From Syngnathus acus (Eukaryota; Chordata; Actinopteri; Syngnathiformes; Syngnathidae), in NCBI RefSeq assembly GCF_901709675.1, contig NC_051104.1, forward strand, positions 4,881,501 to 4,945,500: DNA of 64,000 nucleotides, written 5' to 3'. Below the pieces are notes generated by a model, which was not told the origin of the DNA, ran no database searches, and saw only the letters and a list, made by a program, of their open reading frames with translations. Position numbers and translations under genes: made by a program. The first letter of the stretch is position 1. Each line of letters opens with the position of its first letter. Shown here one piece after another: positions 8,903-21,801 of this stretch.

Positions 8903-11900
8903 GTGAGTGCTCTTGTTTTTCGGTATTTCAAAATAAAAACAAACACAGACAAAAAAAAAAAATATATATAAAATAGCCTACACCGGATTAAATTATTTCA
9001 TGCAATATTTTTTTACCGACCACACTGCACAATTTAATAGCACTGAATTAGTAGACTTGTTTCATTTAATAAGTGCCCATTTGTTATGGCAGGAAAAAAA
9101 CAAGACTAAATTGCATGTAGGTTGACCTTTCAGAACGTGTCAGTCCTTCATACGCAGTGGATAAAATGTGGCTACACATATTGATTATCTGCCTCCTGCC
9201 ATCAAGTAAAAGAATATTCAATTGTTCTGCTTCTGCTGATGCTAAAGAGATGAACATAGATTATTATTGTTTTAAAAAATATATTTTTGCAAAAATAAAG
9301 TTAAATTGGATTATTTCCCATGCATAGCAACATTTAATTGGAGCTCATTAGATTGTGCAAGTGTACACATAAGCCAATTGTTCTCAGTATTATGATTTTG
9401 GATTGCTCTCATTGAGAAAAAACATACGGATGGGCATACAGGATTATTTTAAATAATTTTTACATTGAGTTCCCTGCACGACTGTTCTTTTTAAGCAGTT
9501 TAGCGTTAATCAACAGAAACCGCTGGCTGCAGCGATAAAGCCGCCCAAATTGCTTTCTGATGTATTCCACATGTTCTTTTGAATAGATTAATTAATATCC
9601 ACAGTTTGTATTACATTAGGAAGAAAAAGCATCAAATGTAGATTGAGCTAACCCTCCATGACTAGGGGAGACTCTAACATTGCACGCCCCAATGGACAGA
9701 GCTAACCTATATATCGAGGCCAATAGGACCTTTTGGATCTGGCTCATTAGTCGGTCCTTAAAGGATTAAATCATGTATGAAAATGTTTCATGTGGTGGAA
9801 ATGTTGCCCCTCATGAGTTTATGTACAAGGTTCGATGAACCGGTTGGCGTGTTGAAAGATTCTTGGGTGGTCTGCTTCTAAAATCACAATTTCATTTATA
9901 TTGAATACAAAAAATGATGGATAGTTTCAGCCCCCTTAAAATCGAAGTGATTTTATTTATGTTGTCGTTTCAAAACAAGCGAGGGAAAGTGTATTGGCAT
10001 ACAGTACTTTTTTTTTTTAGACGATTTTGTAACAGCGAAATTACAAAATGTAAATGGAAAATCACGGTAGGCGGACAGAGAGACAACTGTAGTGAAAGGA
10101 TTGAGTTTCACTGGTGCTATCAGGACACCAAAAGTGCTTGATGGTGATAAAAGGCAGGGGAGGGGAGTCACTCGCCAACATGGTGTGGCTATCAGGAGCT
10201 GATTGTGTCACTGTCATGACAAGAGTCAGCCTTGGCGCCGCAATGACTTCCATTTCGCGCCGTCCACTCAAGTTGCACAATTCCAATTTCAAGCATTTTG
10301 GTTCGGCTTTGTCATTTCTGTCAGATTGTGCCATGCTCTGGGGGGTATGAGCTCAAGCAAAATTGAGGAAAACTTGTTTTTTTCTGTTTGAAAAACTCAT
10401 TGGAGACTTGAGAATGTGGTCTGTGTTTGAAGACCTCCCCTCCATGGATAACGGCCATGTGACAGTTGCGGCAGTGCTCGGACATAATACTTGTATTGCT
10501 ATTTTTCTTTGTATTTTTTCCTTTCTGGTTCCGGTAAAAAATACAAAAAATATGGAGGACAGTTTAAATAGTTGCATCAGGTTGCGGTAAATATTGTTCA
10601 TGTTGCAGGGATTTCCCCATATTAGTTTTGGTCTAGACAAAAAGATTTTCCCGTCAACCGTCCCTTTTGGGACCGAGAAAGTTTGGGAACCGTTTTTATT
10701 TTTAAAGGCAAACAAACCACTGAGTCAGTGTGACTGCTCACACGCAGATTTTTGGCCAGTTGTATATCAATCATAAATCTAAACCCTTAACCCACTTTCA
10801 TAAGATGTCCCTCAAGGTACAGTTCTAGGCCTCTTTGTTTTTATCCTGGACTTGTTCAGATAACGATGATCTCCTCTTAAATTCCCTCCACAAAAAATGA
10901 TGTATGTACTGTATTACATTTATTTTCTTTTTTTGTGACGACTTGAGAATATTCAATGGAATGAACGTATTTCATAACGGTTACATTCGTATCACTCGGG
11001 CTAATAAGCGTGACACCGAACGCTGCTCCGACAATCTTCTAATGGCAGCGAGGGTCTGTTAAGAGCCTGATTAATATTTCATGGGGCTGTAAAAGTTTCA
11101 TGCAAGAGGAGATGGAAGGCATGAACTTTGTCTCTTTTTGCTCTTCCCGTTCGTTTCAAAGTGTGACACTAAGGTCTGGCTGACACTAGTCTCCCACGGA
11201 CTGCGGCTGCCAAAAAGTAGACTGCTTTTACTCACCCTGTAAAATCCTGTCAGTGGCCTTAGTGTTCTCGAAACGGCGCCACCGTGCAATACAAAAAAAG
11301 TGGAAGGATGCCAAGCAGGTGTCTATTTATATCAGGATAAAAAAGATCGCACAAGGGGATAAATAGTTTGCAGCCAAAAGACTTGGATGACTTCGAAACA
11401 GTAAAGAATAAACTGTCACTTCCTTAAAAAGAAGCTAATAGCAGACGGGAACGTTTTATTCCAATGCGGGAAAATGTTTCCAGGAATACTGTGGGAACAA
11501 CCGTTGTTTATTATCTCAAAAGGGCTTTTGTATTTTTTTTTTTTTTTTTTTTTTAGCCTGATGAGGGAATGCACTTTTAATGACTTTGTCAGAAGCATCT
11601 TGAGCATCTGTTCATACAGTACTAGACAACATATGCCCTACTTATTTAAACCCTTAACAAAGTCTGAGATTCATTATAACCCAAACCACTCGTCCTCTCC
11701 CCCATAAAATTGGCAATTTAATCGTAATGTGTGCCATTCTTCCTCATCATTATCCTGCAGTGCATTGTTCTAATGCGGCCGAGTCCAAAGGAGCGTTGTA
11801 GAATGTGAATTTCACCTCCTCTGCTGCTTGAGGAGAGGAAAAAAAAAAAGAGCTAATTGGCTCTACGGTGAAGCTCTTGCCTTTGTCTGACGGAAAACAA

Positions 11901-14900
11901 TGACTTCTTCGTCTCATCAAGGAGATCATTAGCTTCTGTTCGTCTGTCTAATTGGCAGGTTATTAAAAAGATTTGAACCCAAGTGTCTTTTGGATCTTTG
12001 CACACAGTCACTGTCGAGTTGTGACTTTCTGTATTAATAAACAGAAAACGTCTTTGAGGGGAGGGGGGGGCAGTGTGCCTCATAATGATTCAGTGATGTG
12101 TCTTTGAGTAACCATCGAGAGACAATTGACAATGTCATCTTTCTTTTTCAACATCTGCTCTTTTAACACACTGCTCCATGGAAATGTTATTACCGTGTTT
12201 AGCGGAATACGGCTCATAAATGTTTGTAATGCCAAACAACTTGAGAGCCGAGAGTGTTCTGTTCTAGCTTGGGTTTTTTTTCTTTCTTTTTTTGTGTATG
12301 ATTCAATTGAAGTAAACCACTTTGGTCTATCTCGAGCTTGAAATGATTTTCAAATGGCTCATTTGAGAAGTTGCGTCGAGAATCCGAATCCACGTAATGC
12401 CGTTTGTTCCACTTGATCATGCACACAAACAAGCGAGTCGAATTTCACAGTCTCTTGAATCAGCAAATTCACTTTGTCATTATTGTACTAGTATTCCTTA
12501 TCTATCGTCCACAGCTCGCTTGAACTCGTGCCAAAATCCAAAGTTTCCACTGGGATTTTCCAAAATTGAATGTTGATGAGGTGCTTAGCGCTTCAGCTTG
12601 AGCGGGGGCAGAACAACTGATGGGATGCTCCTCTTCTTAAGTGCCTGTTACACAACGTCTTTAAGATGCTGCATTTGCATGCCAACTTAAGACCCCATGT
12701 AATTTGTTTGCTTGTGGCGCTTCTTACCGCTGAAAATAAATTTTGTGGGATAACAGAAAGCATATTTGATGTGGTGGACCTGCAACGCTCATTCATCGCT
12801 TATAAAATAATCTCTTGTTGTTCCAGTGAGTGACTAGAAAAATCAACATTGTTATTTGGTCTGAATATTTGCGGAAGCGCGCGTGATTTTTTTGTTGTTC
12901 AGGAAGTCTAGCGAGCAGCTTTTCCGATGCCAATTAAGTGATTAAATTAGAAACACAGGAGACAATGCGTCCTTGGGCATAAATACACATACAGTCAGAC
13001 GACTTAATATCCGGTTTGGGTTTTGCATTTTTCCTGTTTTAAAACGGATAATAAATTTAATTAAAAATCATTTATATATCTTTAACTTTTTTTTGTTTTT
13101 ATTCTTATCCAATATGAATGTTTTTCCCAGCCAGTTCCGCTTGGATGATTATGTCCCTACTGTAGGTGATGCAAGTCAGCTAATGATGCTGCCGATGGAA
13201 CTGATAAACAAGCAGCACCTCTTCAATTACCCCCGGAGACAGTTGGCACATTAGTTTATCTTCCATTTCCTCATTTCCTCTCCTCATTTCTCTTTTTAGC
13301 AGACAAATGTTGTTGCCAATTCATCTTGCGAAACAAGCACCGTAATCGACGTTCTCTTTGATGACCGAGCTTGACTTTTTATTTTAGTGTTTTAATAATG
13401 GGCTGGATGCAGAGTGATTATGCACAGAGCAGTTGTTAAAAGGGCCTTAAGGATGGATGGATGGAGGAAATTGAAATCTATTAGCATGCTAAACACTTCA
13501 CATGAAAGTGGCTGCTTGTTGTGTTGCACTCTTCCATTCAAGAGTCTTTTTTTGTGGGACAAATTTGTGACTGCAGTTTCATATTGGAGTCACTGAATAT
13601 ACTCTGACTATTATGTTCAGTAATGATGTTTGCAGCAAACCAATGAGGCAAAGCAGGAGTGCACTCCAAAATTGTGTTTACGTCCAAAAACAAAAATGGC
13701 AAACAAGACATTTGGAATCAACAAATTATGTATTAATTTGTAACACCAACACCCTGCTAAAAAAAAAAAAAAAAAAACAGGATTCAAAGTAACAAAAAGG
13801 TTAACGAGCACAGGTAAAAAAATAAATAATAATAATTTTAAAAAAATCAAGACATGCCCCACAAAAAACATGAATAAAAAAACTAAATACAATTTCAACA
13901 AAAACACAGATCATGATTTATTCTTTCAATAATAATGGCGGACTGGAAAACAAAAAAAAACTCATTTCCGAGGAAGTGACTCGCTTTTGCTGAAATCTCT
14001 TTGCTCTTGGGTGTGATCCAATGAAAAAAGAACCTCAGCGGTATGTGCGTGACTCAATCGCTGTCTGAATTCAGCAAGCAGGAATGCGAGGCATCTTTCA
14101 GAGAAACGCCTCCACGTGTAACGCACGAGACTCTTCTCATGGGAATTGAGTCGGACGTCACAAGCAGCGAAGCACGTTTTCCCAGTTGGTTAAGGTGGCT
14201 TTTTTTTTTTATGACATTCTAAGGTTCTTATCATAATAACACAAGGGTTGAGGGGAGGGAAACATGACAGGTCAAAGGTCAGGAAGACAGATGTGCATGT
14301 CAGAATTGTATTTTATTTCCACTTAACATACAACATATCTTTTCATCGAAATAATTTTGATTTTTTTATTTGCAGTCAATGCCTGGATGGCGAAGGGCTT
14401 TTCAGGTAAGCGAGCATCCGTTCGGTCGACATCGGATCGATTTTGTTGGAATATATTGATGATGTTTTCCAACATCTGCTCTCCAGCTACTGAGAGTTTG
14501 AACATTGAACACACTTCTGCCCGGCCGAAGAGACCCTGCAATGAGTCGCGCTTGGAGTGGGAAGTGGAAGTCTGTGGTGAAGACTTCAAGCGTGACATGG
14601 CTCACATAGACCCTCAGCATTGGTGTAACCTCACTCACTTTATCAGGTATTGCACACACACTACAGAATATTTGGTATTTTCATTTCAATCAAATGGACA
14701 CTTAAGAGTTCATTTAAAAATTGAAAACATTCAAAATTTGTTTGACTAACTACAATAAACGACTTAATTACGAAGCTTGGAGGGAAATTTTTAAAATGAC
14801 CTTTTCACGGAGCCACTCTTAATATTTTCCCCCAAGCGTCAGCCTAGCTAAGATAAAATCTCTTAGTTGTTTTTTTTTTTTTTTTTTTCCAAAACACTGA

Positions 14901-16228
14901 GACGTGAAAAACAAAACATAAATTTAATTTAAGCCTTGATTCACAGATCTTGACAGATCTTGATTTCCAAGCATCACTGCTGGAAAAACAGGACTCGTTT
15001 CATTTGTCAATCTTTTCAAAATGTTTCCAACTTCACACTTTTTCCTTCTAACCTTTGAACGCTTACGCAAGAAGAAGGCGAATTAGCTTAACATGTGATC
15101 CCAAAATGATTACGATGTTCGTGCATGCGGGAGGACGATGACCGACGCTTCACACGCCACCTCTGCTTGAATGCTAAAATTTGCCTCTTGAACTTGGTGG
15201 TGCAGACAAATGTATGACTTGAGGCATACTCGGCTACATCTGAAAAGATGACGGGGAGGATAAAACAGACCGTTTGGAGTTTTGAAAACAATTAGCATTA
15301 TTTTTTTGGGGGGGGTTATCTAGAAAAATACATAAATTGACACCGGCTATCGTGAGAGAGTGCGAGTTCTGAACTTGGTCCAAGTCTGTATTATTTTAAA
15401 GTCCCCTCTGACTTTCTCCTTTGAATTAGTAGCAGACTTCACAGGAAGCACGCTGTTGCATCATTTAGTTTGAAACAATGATGCCTTTTCTCAGGACTCG
15501 TGTTTGTTTGCAATTAAAAAAGGGGGAAGCGATAACGAGTCGACTCACAAGGAGACGTGTTCCCGTTGTAGGCCGAGATTCTGAGCAGGACTTTTAAGAG
15601 AAAAGCAAATACACAGATTGACCTGAACAAGGGAACCGAGAGGGGAGGGGGGGGAGGATCAGGCTCTGAGAGCAAAGAACCTCATGTTTAAACAAGCAGT
15701 GATCCCTGCAGAGCTTCTCCTGTTTGACAAATGTGTTGCGCTTCCCCGCGGCGCAGCCGCTGCACAAACAACTCCCATGATGTTTTGAGCTTGTTGTATG
15801 AGAGCGTAACCAAGTTAGAAATGTTCCAATATTTTCAAGTGAATATAAGTGTTCAATGTAAAAATAGTTATCATCAATAAAGTTACTGGGATAGCCTCCA
15901 CGTGGCCACCTGCGTTTATGCCACTCAATCATTTACCTCTTTATGACTTCATGAGTTTTCCGCACTATAAGGCGCACTGGATTATAAGGCGCACCTTCAA
16001 TGAATGGCCCATTTTAAAACTTTGTCCATATATAAATCCATATATTTGGACACGCCTGCCGTAGTGGCTCAATATTGGTCCATATATAAGGCGCACCGGC
16101 TTATAAGGCGCACTGTCGGCTTTTGAGAAAATTTGAGGTTTTTAGGTGCGCCTTATAGTGCGGAAAATACAGTATATATATGTACAGTATATATATGTAT
16201 GTATATACGTTGTATATATGTATGTATG

Positions 16229-16260
<32 letters not shown>

Positions 16261-16261
16261 G

Positions 16262-16333
<72 letters not shown>

Positions 16334-16904
16334 GTATGTATATGTGTGTGTATGTACATACATATTTGGACTTATCTCGTTGTTTATTCCCTGCGTTGAG
16401 AATGAACAGGAAGCAAAGCACTTGTCTGGCATCCGGTGCCTTTGCCACGGCAGATGCTCACCCAGTACATCTCTTACAACAGGCAGAAGTTTATTTGATT
16501 AGCAGCACTTAAGCAAAGCGCCTTCAAAACAAAAGTGACATCTTGACGTCAGAAGACATACAATCATGCCGTAGATGGCGACCGTTAAAATGCTAATAAT
16601 ATAACAATTGATCCTTATTTGAATTTCCGGTAATGGTTTTCTTCGCAGTGAGTACCACATCTTTACGCTCTGCACGGAGACCAAATCCTTCATCGTCCAC
16701 TGCTACTGGCCCAATCCACTGGTGGAGAGCTACATCATCCGCATACACAAGCACTTTTTCGCCAATTGCACTTTGGATCAGGTGGTGTGGGTGGACCCTC
16801 CGGACAACACGTTGACCGTCCTCATCCTTATTCCTGTTTTCCTCACCTTGGCTATGATTGCTCTTGTGGTGTGGTGCAGCAAGAGGAGCGACAACCTGGT
16901 TTAG
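8851..16904 (+). CDS. ramp3: Receptor activity-modifying protein, RAMP3-like
   Basis: RAMPs are single-pass type I membrane partners of class B GPCRs (calcitonin receptor and CRLR); they control surface delivery and set adrenomedullin, CGRP or amylin specificity. Coding exons are 8851-8902, 14376-14405, 14487-14646 and 16649-16904, giving 165 aa. Residues 1-20 form a signal peptide. The ectodomain has six cysteines (45, 57, 74, 89, 99, 121), as in RAMP1 and RAMP3, and N-glycosylation sequons at 46, 75 and 120. The CNES...[13 protein letters not shown] and CYWPNPL blocks match the RAMP3 pattern (CNET...CGKAF, WCNLSEFI, CYWPNPL). The membrane segment is about 136-157, followed by a short SKRSDNLV tail. 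RAMP3 ends in a PDZ ligand of the -TLL type; here the end is -NLV. All exon phases agree. The choice of RAMP3 over another fish RAMP paralogue is inference from residue similarity. Confidence 0.9.
8903..14375 (+). other. RAMP3-like intron 1
   Basis: This 5.5-kb intron is AT-rich and contains no supported exon. It has poly-T runs near 11,529, a poly-A run near 13,760 and a short LINE reverse-transcriptase relic at 10,803-10,862. The unusual GC-poor character is like the rest of the noncoding DNA. Confidence 0.6.
10803..10862 (+). mobile_element. Degenerate LINE reverse-transcriptase fragment
   Basis: The plus frame reads [17 protein letters not shown] and then a stop. VPQGTVLG matches the conserved (G)VPQG(S/T)xLGP motif of non-LTR retrotransposon reverse transcriptase. 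The rest of the element is not recognisable, so this is a short decayed relic. Confidence 0.55.
14376..14405 (+). CDS. ramp3: RAMP3-like exon 2 (30-nt microexon)
   Basis: The acceptor TTTATTTGCAG and donor TTTCAG/GTAAGC bound 30 nt encoding [10 protein letters not shown]. It enters and leaves in phase 1, so skipping it would preserve the frame. It spans the likely signal-peptidase region. The next intron is only 81 nt. Confidence 0.75.
14487..14646 (+). CDS. ramp3: RAMP3-like exon 3 (ectodomain, first half)
   Basis: The acceptor TGCTCTCCAG leads into [15 protein letters not shown], and the exon continues to HWCNLTHFI before the donor ATCAG/GTATTG. It carries three of the six ectodomain cysteines (45, 57, 74). 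Confidence 0.9.
15954..16173 (+). mobile_element. MITE copy 1 (CCGTATTTTCCGCACTATAAGG family)
   Basis: The left end TTTTCCGCACTATAAGGCGC and the right end GCGCCTTATAGTGCGGAAAA are inverted repeats. The interior holds repeated TATAAGGCGCACC units and the block GAATGGCCCATTTTAAAAC shared with the other copies. The outermost left bases are diverged. It lies in RAMP intron 3, next to a long microsatellite. Confidence 0.9.
16174..16365 (+). repeat. Compound microsatellite (TATG)n-(TC)n-(TA)n-(TATG)n
   Basis: The tract starts at the right end of the MITE and runs through TATG-type repeats, about 36 bp of TC repeats (16,237-16,272), about 55 bp of TA repeats (16,273-16,327) and more TATG/TG repeats. 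All open frames across it are artefacts of the repeat. Confidence 0.95.
16649..16904 (+). CDS. ramp3: RAMP3-like exon 4 (ectodomain end, membrane span, tail, stop)
   Basis: The acceptor TTTTCTTCGCAG precedes [14 protein letters not shown], then [16 protein letters not shown], the transmembrane helix and SKRSDNLV with TAG at 16902-16904. A candidate ATTAAA polyadenylation signal lies near 17,309. Confidence 0.95.
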
Positions 16905-19217
16905 GGGACATCACCTGAACATTTGTTACAGTGTTGGAAAGTTTGGGAGTTGGATTTAGTTGGTCATTTGATCCGCTGGTTGTTTTAGCAATCTATCTTC
17001 TAAAGTCCTCGAGACAACAACAAAGTGTTCAAACATTTCAGGGTGCCTTCACACAAGCATCTAGTAATCAGTTTCATGTTCTCCTTTCGTGTGTGAGCAA
17101 AATACATGGTCCAAAAGGTAAATAACAAAATCAGCAAAGAGCCAAAAGACGTAATAGTGACTTATTGCACATGTTTCCTGTTGAGCATGTTATCAGTTTG
17201 CATGTTATCTGATAGATGTTCGGATTCAGATAATCAAGATGTCCCCTTTAAGTGCACGCACTGACTTGCTGTTTTTTTAACTATAGCCTGTTGGATTGCC
17301 AATACAATTAAAGCTATTGATAAGAGACAGTTTTGTAGTCAATTGTGCTGTTCCGCATTCCAATATGTACACCAAAACATTCTTTTGTGTTTTAAATATT
17401 TCTTTCCATCAATAAGAAAAGAGCATCCTTGCACAGGATTTTTTTTTTTGTGATTCGTTTTGGTTTGTTTGGATTTTTATTACCATGTTAAAATAAAAAA
17501 ACATTATAAATATGTAAAAAAAAAACAATTTTTTCTGTCTCTCTTAATTTATGCCCCGAAATAATATTCCACTTTTAATATAAATAAAAAAATATATAAA
17601 TCAATAAATAGGCAAAAACATTTTTTATCTGTCTCACTTAATTTAAGCCCAAAGAATAGTATTACACTTTTACCTTGTACAAATGACAACATGCTTTATC
17701 CAAAGGTTTTTTGCTGTATATGAAGCTGTTCATTCAGGCACTGGTTCCTCATCTAACTCGAGAAAGAGTTCATGTATATTTGCCAAAATTTCAAGCTATT
17801 TATTGTATTTGCCTTCAAGTTACTATACGTGCGAAACAATATTACCTGTTTAGGTTTGGAACATTTCGATGGATGGATGGATTGGCCAGATCGAGACCAG
17901 TGACCTTGGACTTTTCTTGTCAGTCAGAACACTGTATCCTAGCTGAAGGCCAAAGTTGATAGAACTCTTGGGAAATAAAATTCCCCCGTGGACAACATTT
18001 TCACCATACACAAAAGGATGAAAAGGAACCCAAACTTGGACTTAAAGGGATTCTTTGTTTCCACACACTGCCGAGTTACTCAAGGGACAAGTCGTCACTG
18101 GAAAGGACAACAAACACGAGACAACATTAGAATTCAACCATTTTTTTGTGGCTGTTTTATGACTGATCGCGATGAATAAAATACTGTTCGTACACTGAGA
18201 ATTTCTCATGAATGTTCTTTAAAGGTGAACCTACGAGCATCTGGGTGTTGCATTAGCCTCGCATGATCTTTTGTGGATCTCTTCCAGAATTTCACAATGG
18301 AAGCCAAAAACAATGACGACTTACAAATCTATAACACTCCTTTGCTTTATTGCTCTTAATTGTTATTTCACGAAACAATACCTCTTAGATTTGGGAGGAG
18401 GTGAATTCTTTTTTTACCCTCCAGAGAATTTCTTCTTGGAAATTCATTGTCTTGAAATGGGCTCATTGGTTCCCTGGGAGTGTTTATTCAAGTGTTTATT
18501 CAATTCCGAGACATCATTCTCTTATTGAATCAACATCATTGACGTATGCAAGCGTCCTATCGTGGAATTTTGTAAATACAGTCGGACAATGTAGTCATTG
18601 GCCGACGGTCAATGATGTTGATTTTGTTGCAGACACCCACGTTAATCCACAATGAGCGGACCCAGAGGACGTCGGCGGAAACCACAAACTCACTGAGCAC
18701 AATACAATGCCCAGTATCATAAGTTACCATCTAAACAAACACACGGCCGTTATTTATCCCAGAAGATCTCCAGGAAAGAACCAGAGAGATTTTGTTCAGA
18801 GACATAAAACAAGAGCGTTTACATACGCATGCCCATGGGAGCGTAGTTTATGAGAGGCGGAGCCTAACTGTGCAGGTTCCCTGAAGGATGCTTTTCCACA
18901 AGGCCTCCATGGCCAGCCACTTGGCGGCAGGAAGGATATTCAATCTTTTTTCCCAGAGTTGACAGAAGAATACAGGGAAGTGGGTTGACCCACCCAGTGC
19001 TTTTTGACCAAAAGCGGCGCAGGAAGTATGAGGGTGCCATTCAACTTCCGGGTAGAGCTGCTTTGTCATGGCCGAGCAACTTGTGGCAAAGATTAGCGAC
19101 GACCAACGAGCTGGAGGTTGTGGCAAAACGAGTGACCTCTGCCATTTTAAGCAACAGTATTGTGCCTTTGTTGCCATGTCGACAAAAAAAAAAAATATAT
19201 ATATATATATATATATC

Positions 19218-19281
19218 AATTAAATATTTTTTAAAAAATATCTACACATTTAAATATTACTATTATTATTTAAATAATGCT
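19218..19281 (+). repeat. Left copy of a ~65-bp direct repeat flanking the 935-bp element
   Basis: The block from TTAAATATTTTTT through TCTACACATTTAAATATTAC to TTTAAATAATGCT recurs almost identically at about 20,232-20,296, just outside the other end of the inverted-repeat element. Confidence 0.85.
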
Positions 19282-19290
19282 ATATATATA

Positions 19291-20075
19291 CCGTTTTTTT
19301 TCCGTGTATAATACGCCCCCATGTATAATACGCACCCTAACAATGGCATGTTGATGCTGGAAAAAAGCCTGTACCCATGTATAATACGCACCCAATTTTT
19401 TTTAATTTATTTTAAATTTTTTTTTTTTTTAAAGTCCCAATGATCGTCACACACGCAGGGAGGCAATGGGTCCCATTTTTATAGTCTTTGGTATGGTCTT
19501 AACTAGGCTGGATGTATTTTTTTTGTTGGCGTTGATTTCTCCGACTGCCCATAAAGGCACCACCGCGATCAGATGAAAAGAGAGGAAAGTGACGTGCGGA
19601 CATGTGAAAAAGGCGGCTCTGTATGGGAGAGACGTTGAAGAGGAATAAAAACACCCTTGGAAACCAAAACTTGCCCCTCGTCGTGACTCGGAGCCGCAAC
19701 AAATGTTTCGGATTTGTGTAGGGTACATTGTGACAGCAAACGAGCAGGTGATCGAGCAAGCGTTTGATACGAGAGCATTGCGTTCGTATGGAGCGTGTTT
19801 GAAGTGAACAGCAGAGACGAAAGGAACAAGGCAAAGTGTTGTGAAATAAAATATTACCTATAATACGCATTTTGTTATTTGCTGATTGTATTAAACTATC
19901 ACATTCATTGTCAGTCAAGAAGAGAAGAGGACTATTATCCCTTCTTTGACGAAATTACCAGAGCACAGTACAAACACACTATTGTTCTTTCGGTATTTAT
20001 TCAACCCACATTCTTTCACAACATGACAAGAAGAGAACAATACATAAATCAATACTCGTACCAGTACCATGATTT

Positions 20076-20113
<38 letters not shown>

Positions 20114-20225
20114 AATTAAAAAAAAAAAAAAAAAAAAAAGAAATTGTACCCATGTATAATGCGCACCCCAGATTTTAGGACAATAAATTAGTTAAATTTT
20201 GCGTATTATACACGGAAAAAAACGG
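19291..20225 (+). mobile_element. 935-bp nonautonomous DNA transposon-like element
   Basis: The ends CCGTTTTTTTTCCGTGTATA...ATACGC and GCGTATTATACACGGAAAAA...ACGG are terminal inverted repeats flanked by TA on both sides. TGTATAATACGCACCC units recur inside both ends. The interior has no credible transposase and carries two long poly-A tracts (about 20,081-20,110 and 20,120-20,139). TA flanks suggest a Tc1/mariner-like mobiliser, which is inference. Confidence 0.8.
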
Positions 20226-20231
20226 TATATA

Positions 20232-20296
20232 AATTAAATATTTTTTTTAAAAATATCTACACATTTAAATATTACTATTATTATTTAAATAACGCT
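20232..20296 (+). repeat. Right copy of the ~65-bp direct repeat
   Basis: Near-identical to the block at 19,218-19,281, with a few differences such as AATAACGCT for AATAATGCT. Its position right after the element's end suggests a duplication associated with the insertion. Confidence 0.85.
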
Positions 20297-20884
20297 TTCA
20301 AGATTGATAAATGAATGATAAACACTGTTCTTTTTTTGGACACATTTTCCTTCACTCACAAATTCATTGCAACAAATATTCTACCTCGGTGGTTTGTTTT
20401 GATTCCTCAATGATTAAAAAAAAAAAAATCACTGACAGCTGTCCTGAATGAACAGCGAACCCTTACCCAAAAAAAAAGCAGTTCTCACAAGTCACTAAAG
20501 CAGACCTCACACAAACCCACAGTTTCCCACAGTAAAACTACTCCGAAGCACATGACCCAAACAGGACATCCTCCCAGTTTTTCACCCACATTAGGTCCCA
20601 CTCTCACCCTCATCTTGCTCTCCTCCTAACCTCATTTTTGCCCACGATGACTCAACCATTAAAATAGCAACTCAGTTGCTGTAGCTTCAAATGATATCAT
20701 AAATTAAGCCCAAAAAAAATGTAAATTCAGTTGACCTTTCTTTGGGGCACCAACTTACCAAAATGATCCCCCAAAACGCGCATCACATTGACAAGCTTTA
20801 CATTCATGCCCATGTTTGGCTATGTTGACATAAATTGATTTCCCTAAAATCGTGTTTCATGCTTTCACTATTCTCATATTTGTT

Positions 20885-20917
20885 TTTCCCTCCTCCTCCT
20901 CCTCCTCCTCCTCCTCG
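20885..20917 (+). repeat. (TCC)n polypyrimidine tract
   Basis: A run of CTCCTCCTCC units; the flanking open frames derive from it. Confidence 0.9.
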
Positions 20918-21801
20918 CTTCTCCTTTCCCCCAGTGACCCGAGTGGCCCTCTCTGTCGGACTCCCCCGGTCATCACACAGCTGGACTCGGTCTCTCTCTT
21001 TTTCTTACACACACAGGCTAATGCACAAATTATGCAATTTGGTTACTTCATATGTGTTTTACCACTCGGGCTGTTCTTTATCGTTCCCTTGTTTTTCCTC
21101 TTAAAAATTTTCACCATTTGTTGTGTATATAAGTTGCTCTCCTACATTAAGATGACACAGTATATCATGATATTATGAACATAAAGTGAGTAAAAATAAT
21201 TTATTTATCTGTCAGTGGCTACTTTTATTCTAATGATGAGCTTTTTCCTGATCCACAATTTTAATCTGCAAAGTATTTTGTTTTCCTCAGAAGTCAGTTT
21301 CACTTTTCCGGTTGACATTACACACCTTGTTGTATTGTGTGTGTTGCTTCCTGTGGCCCGAAAGTACAAAAGTGGAATCAAAGGAGAATTTTTCTAAAAG
21401 CAGAGTTCCCTCCAGTTGTCTATTCCTGTTTACACGTTACCATGCTAACCACTCGCTTAGAGTTTATCAACCTGTTGCGCGGAATTACTGGCTAGCCACA
21501 CGCGCATCTTAAGCAGTCACACCGCCGTTGACCTCACACAATGCACCAGGCAAACACTTGAACTATTTTAATAAACAAGATTTCCTATGACATCATGCAG
21601 TCATCCAGCGCCTGAGAGTCTATTATTTGAGAGGAAAGACATTCTCAGTGGAATGCAAAAGTGGGTTTGATTTATTTGCAGGCACCTAAATGCACCACAC
21701 ATATTGCAGCCTTCCGGCAGGGACGCCATGATTCCAATATATGAGCGAGGGCAAGCATAAAAAAATCCATCAGGCCCCTGAAAGCCATTACTTCCATAAT
21801 T

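Noticed and set aside
16133-16512. Several overlapping open frames rich in Ser-Leu and Ile-Tyr
   Set aside because: They are translations of the (TC)n and (TA)n microsatellite and MITE end, on both strands.
18848-20115. Open frames of 78-139 codons on both strands in and beside the 935-bp element
   Set aside because: None shows transposase motifs or splice partners; composition follows the repeat.
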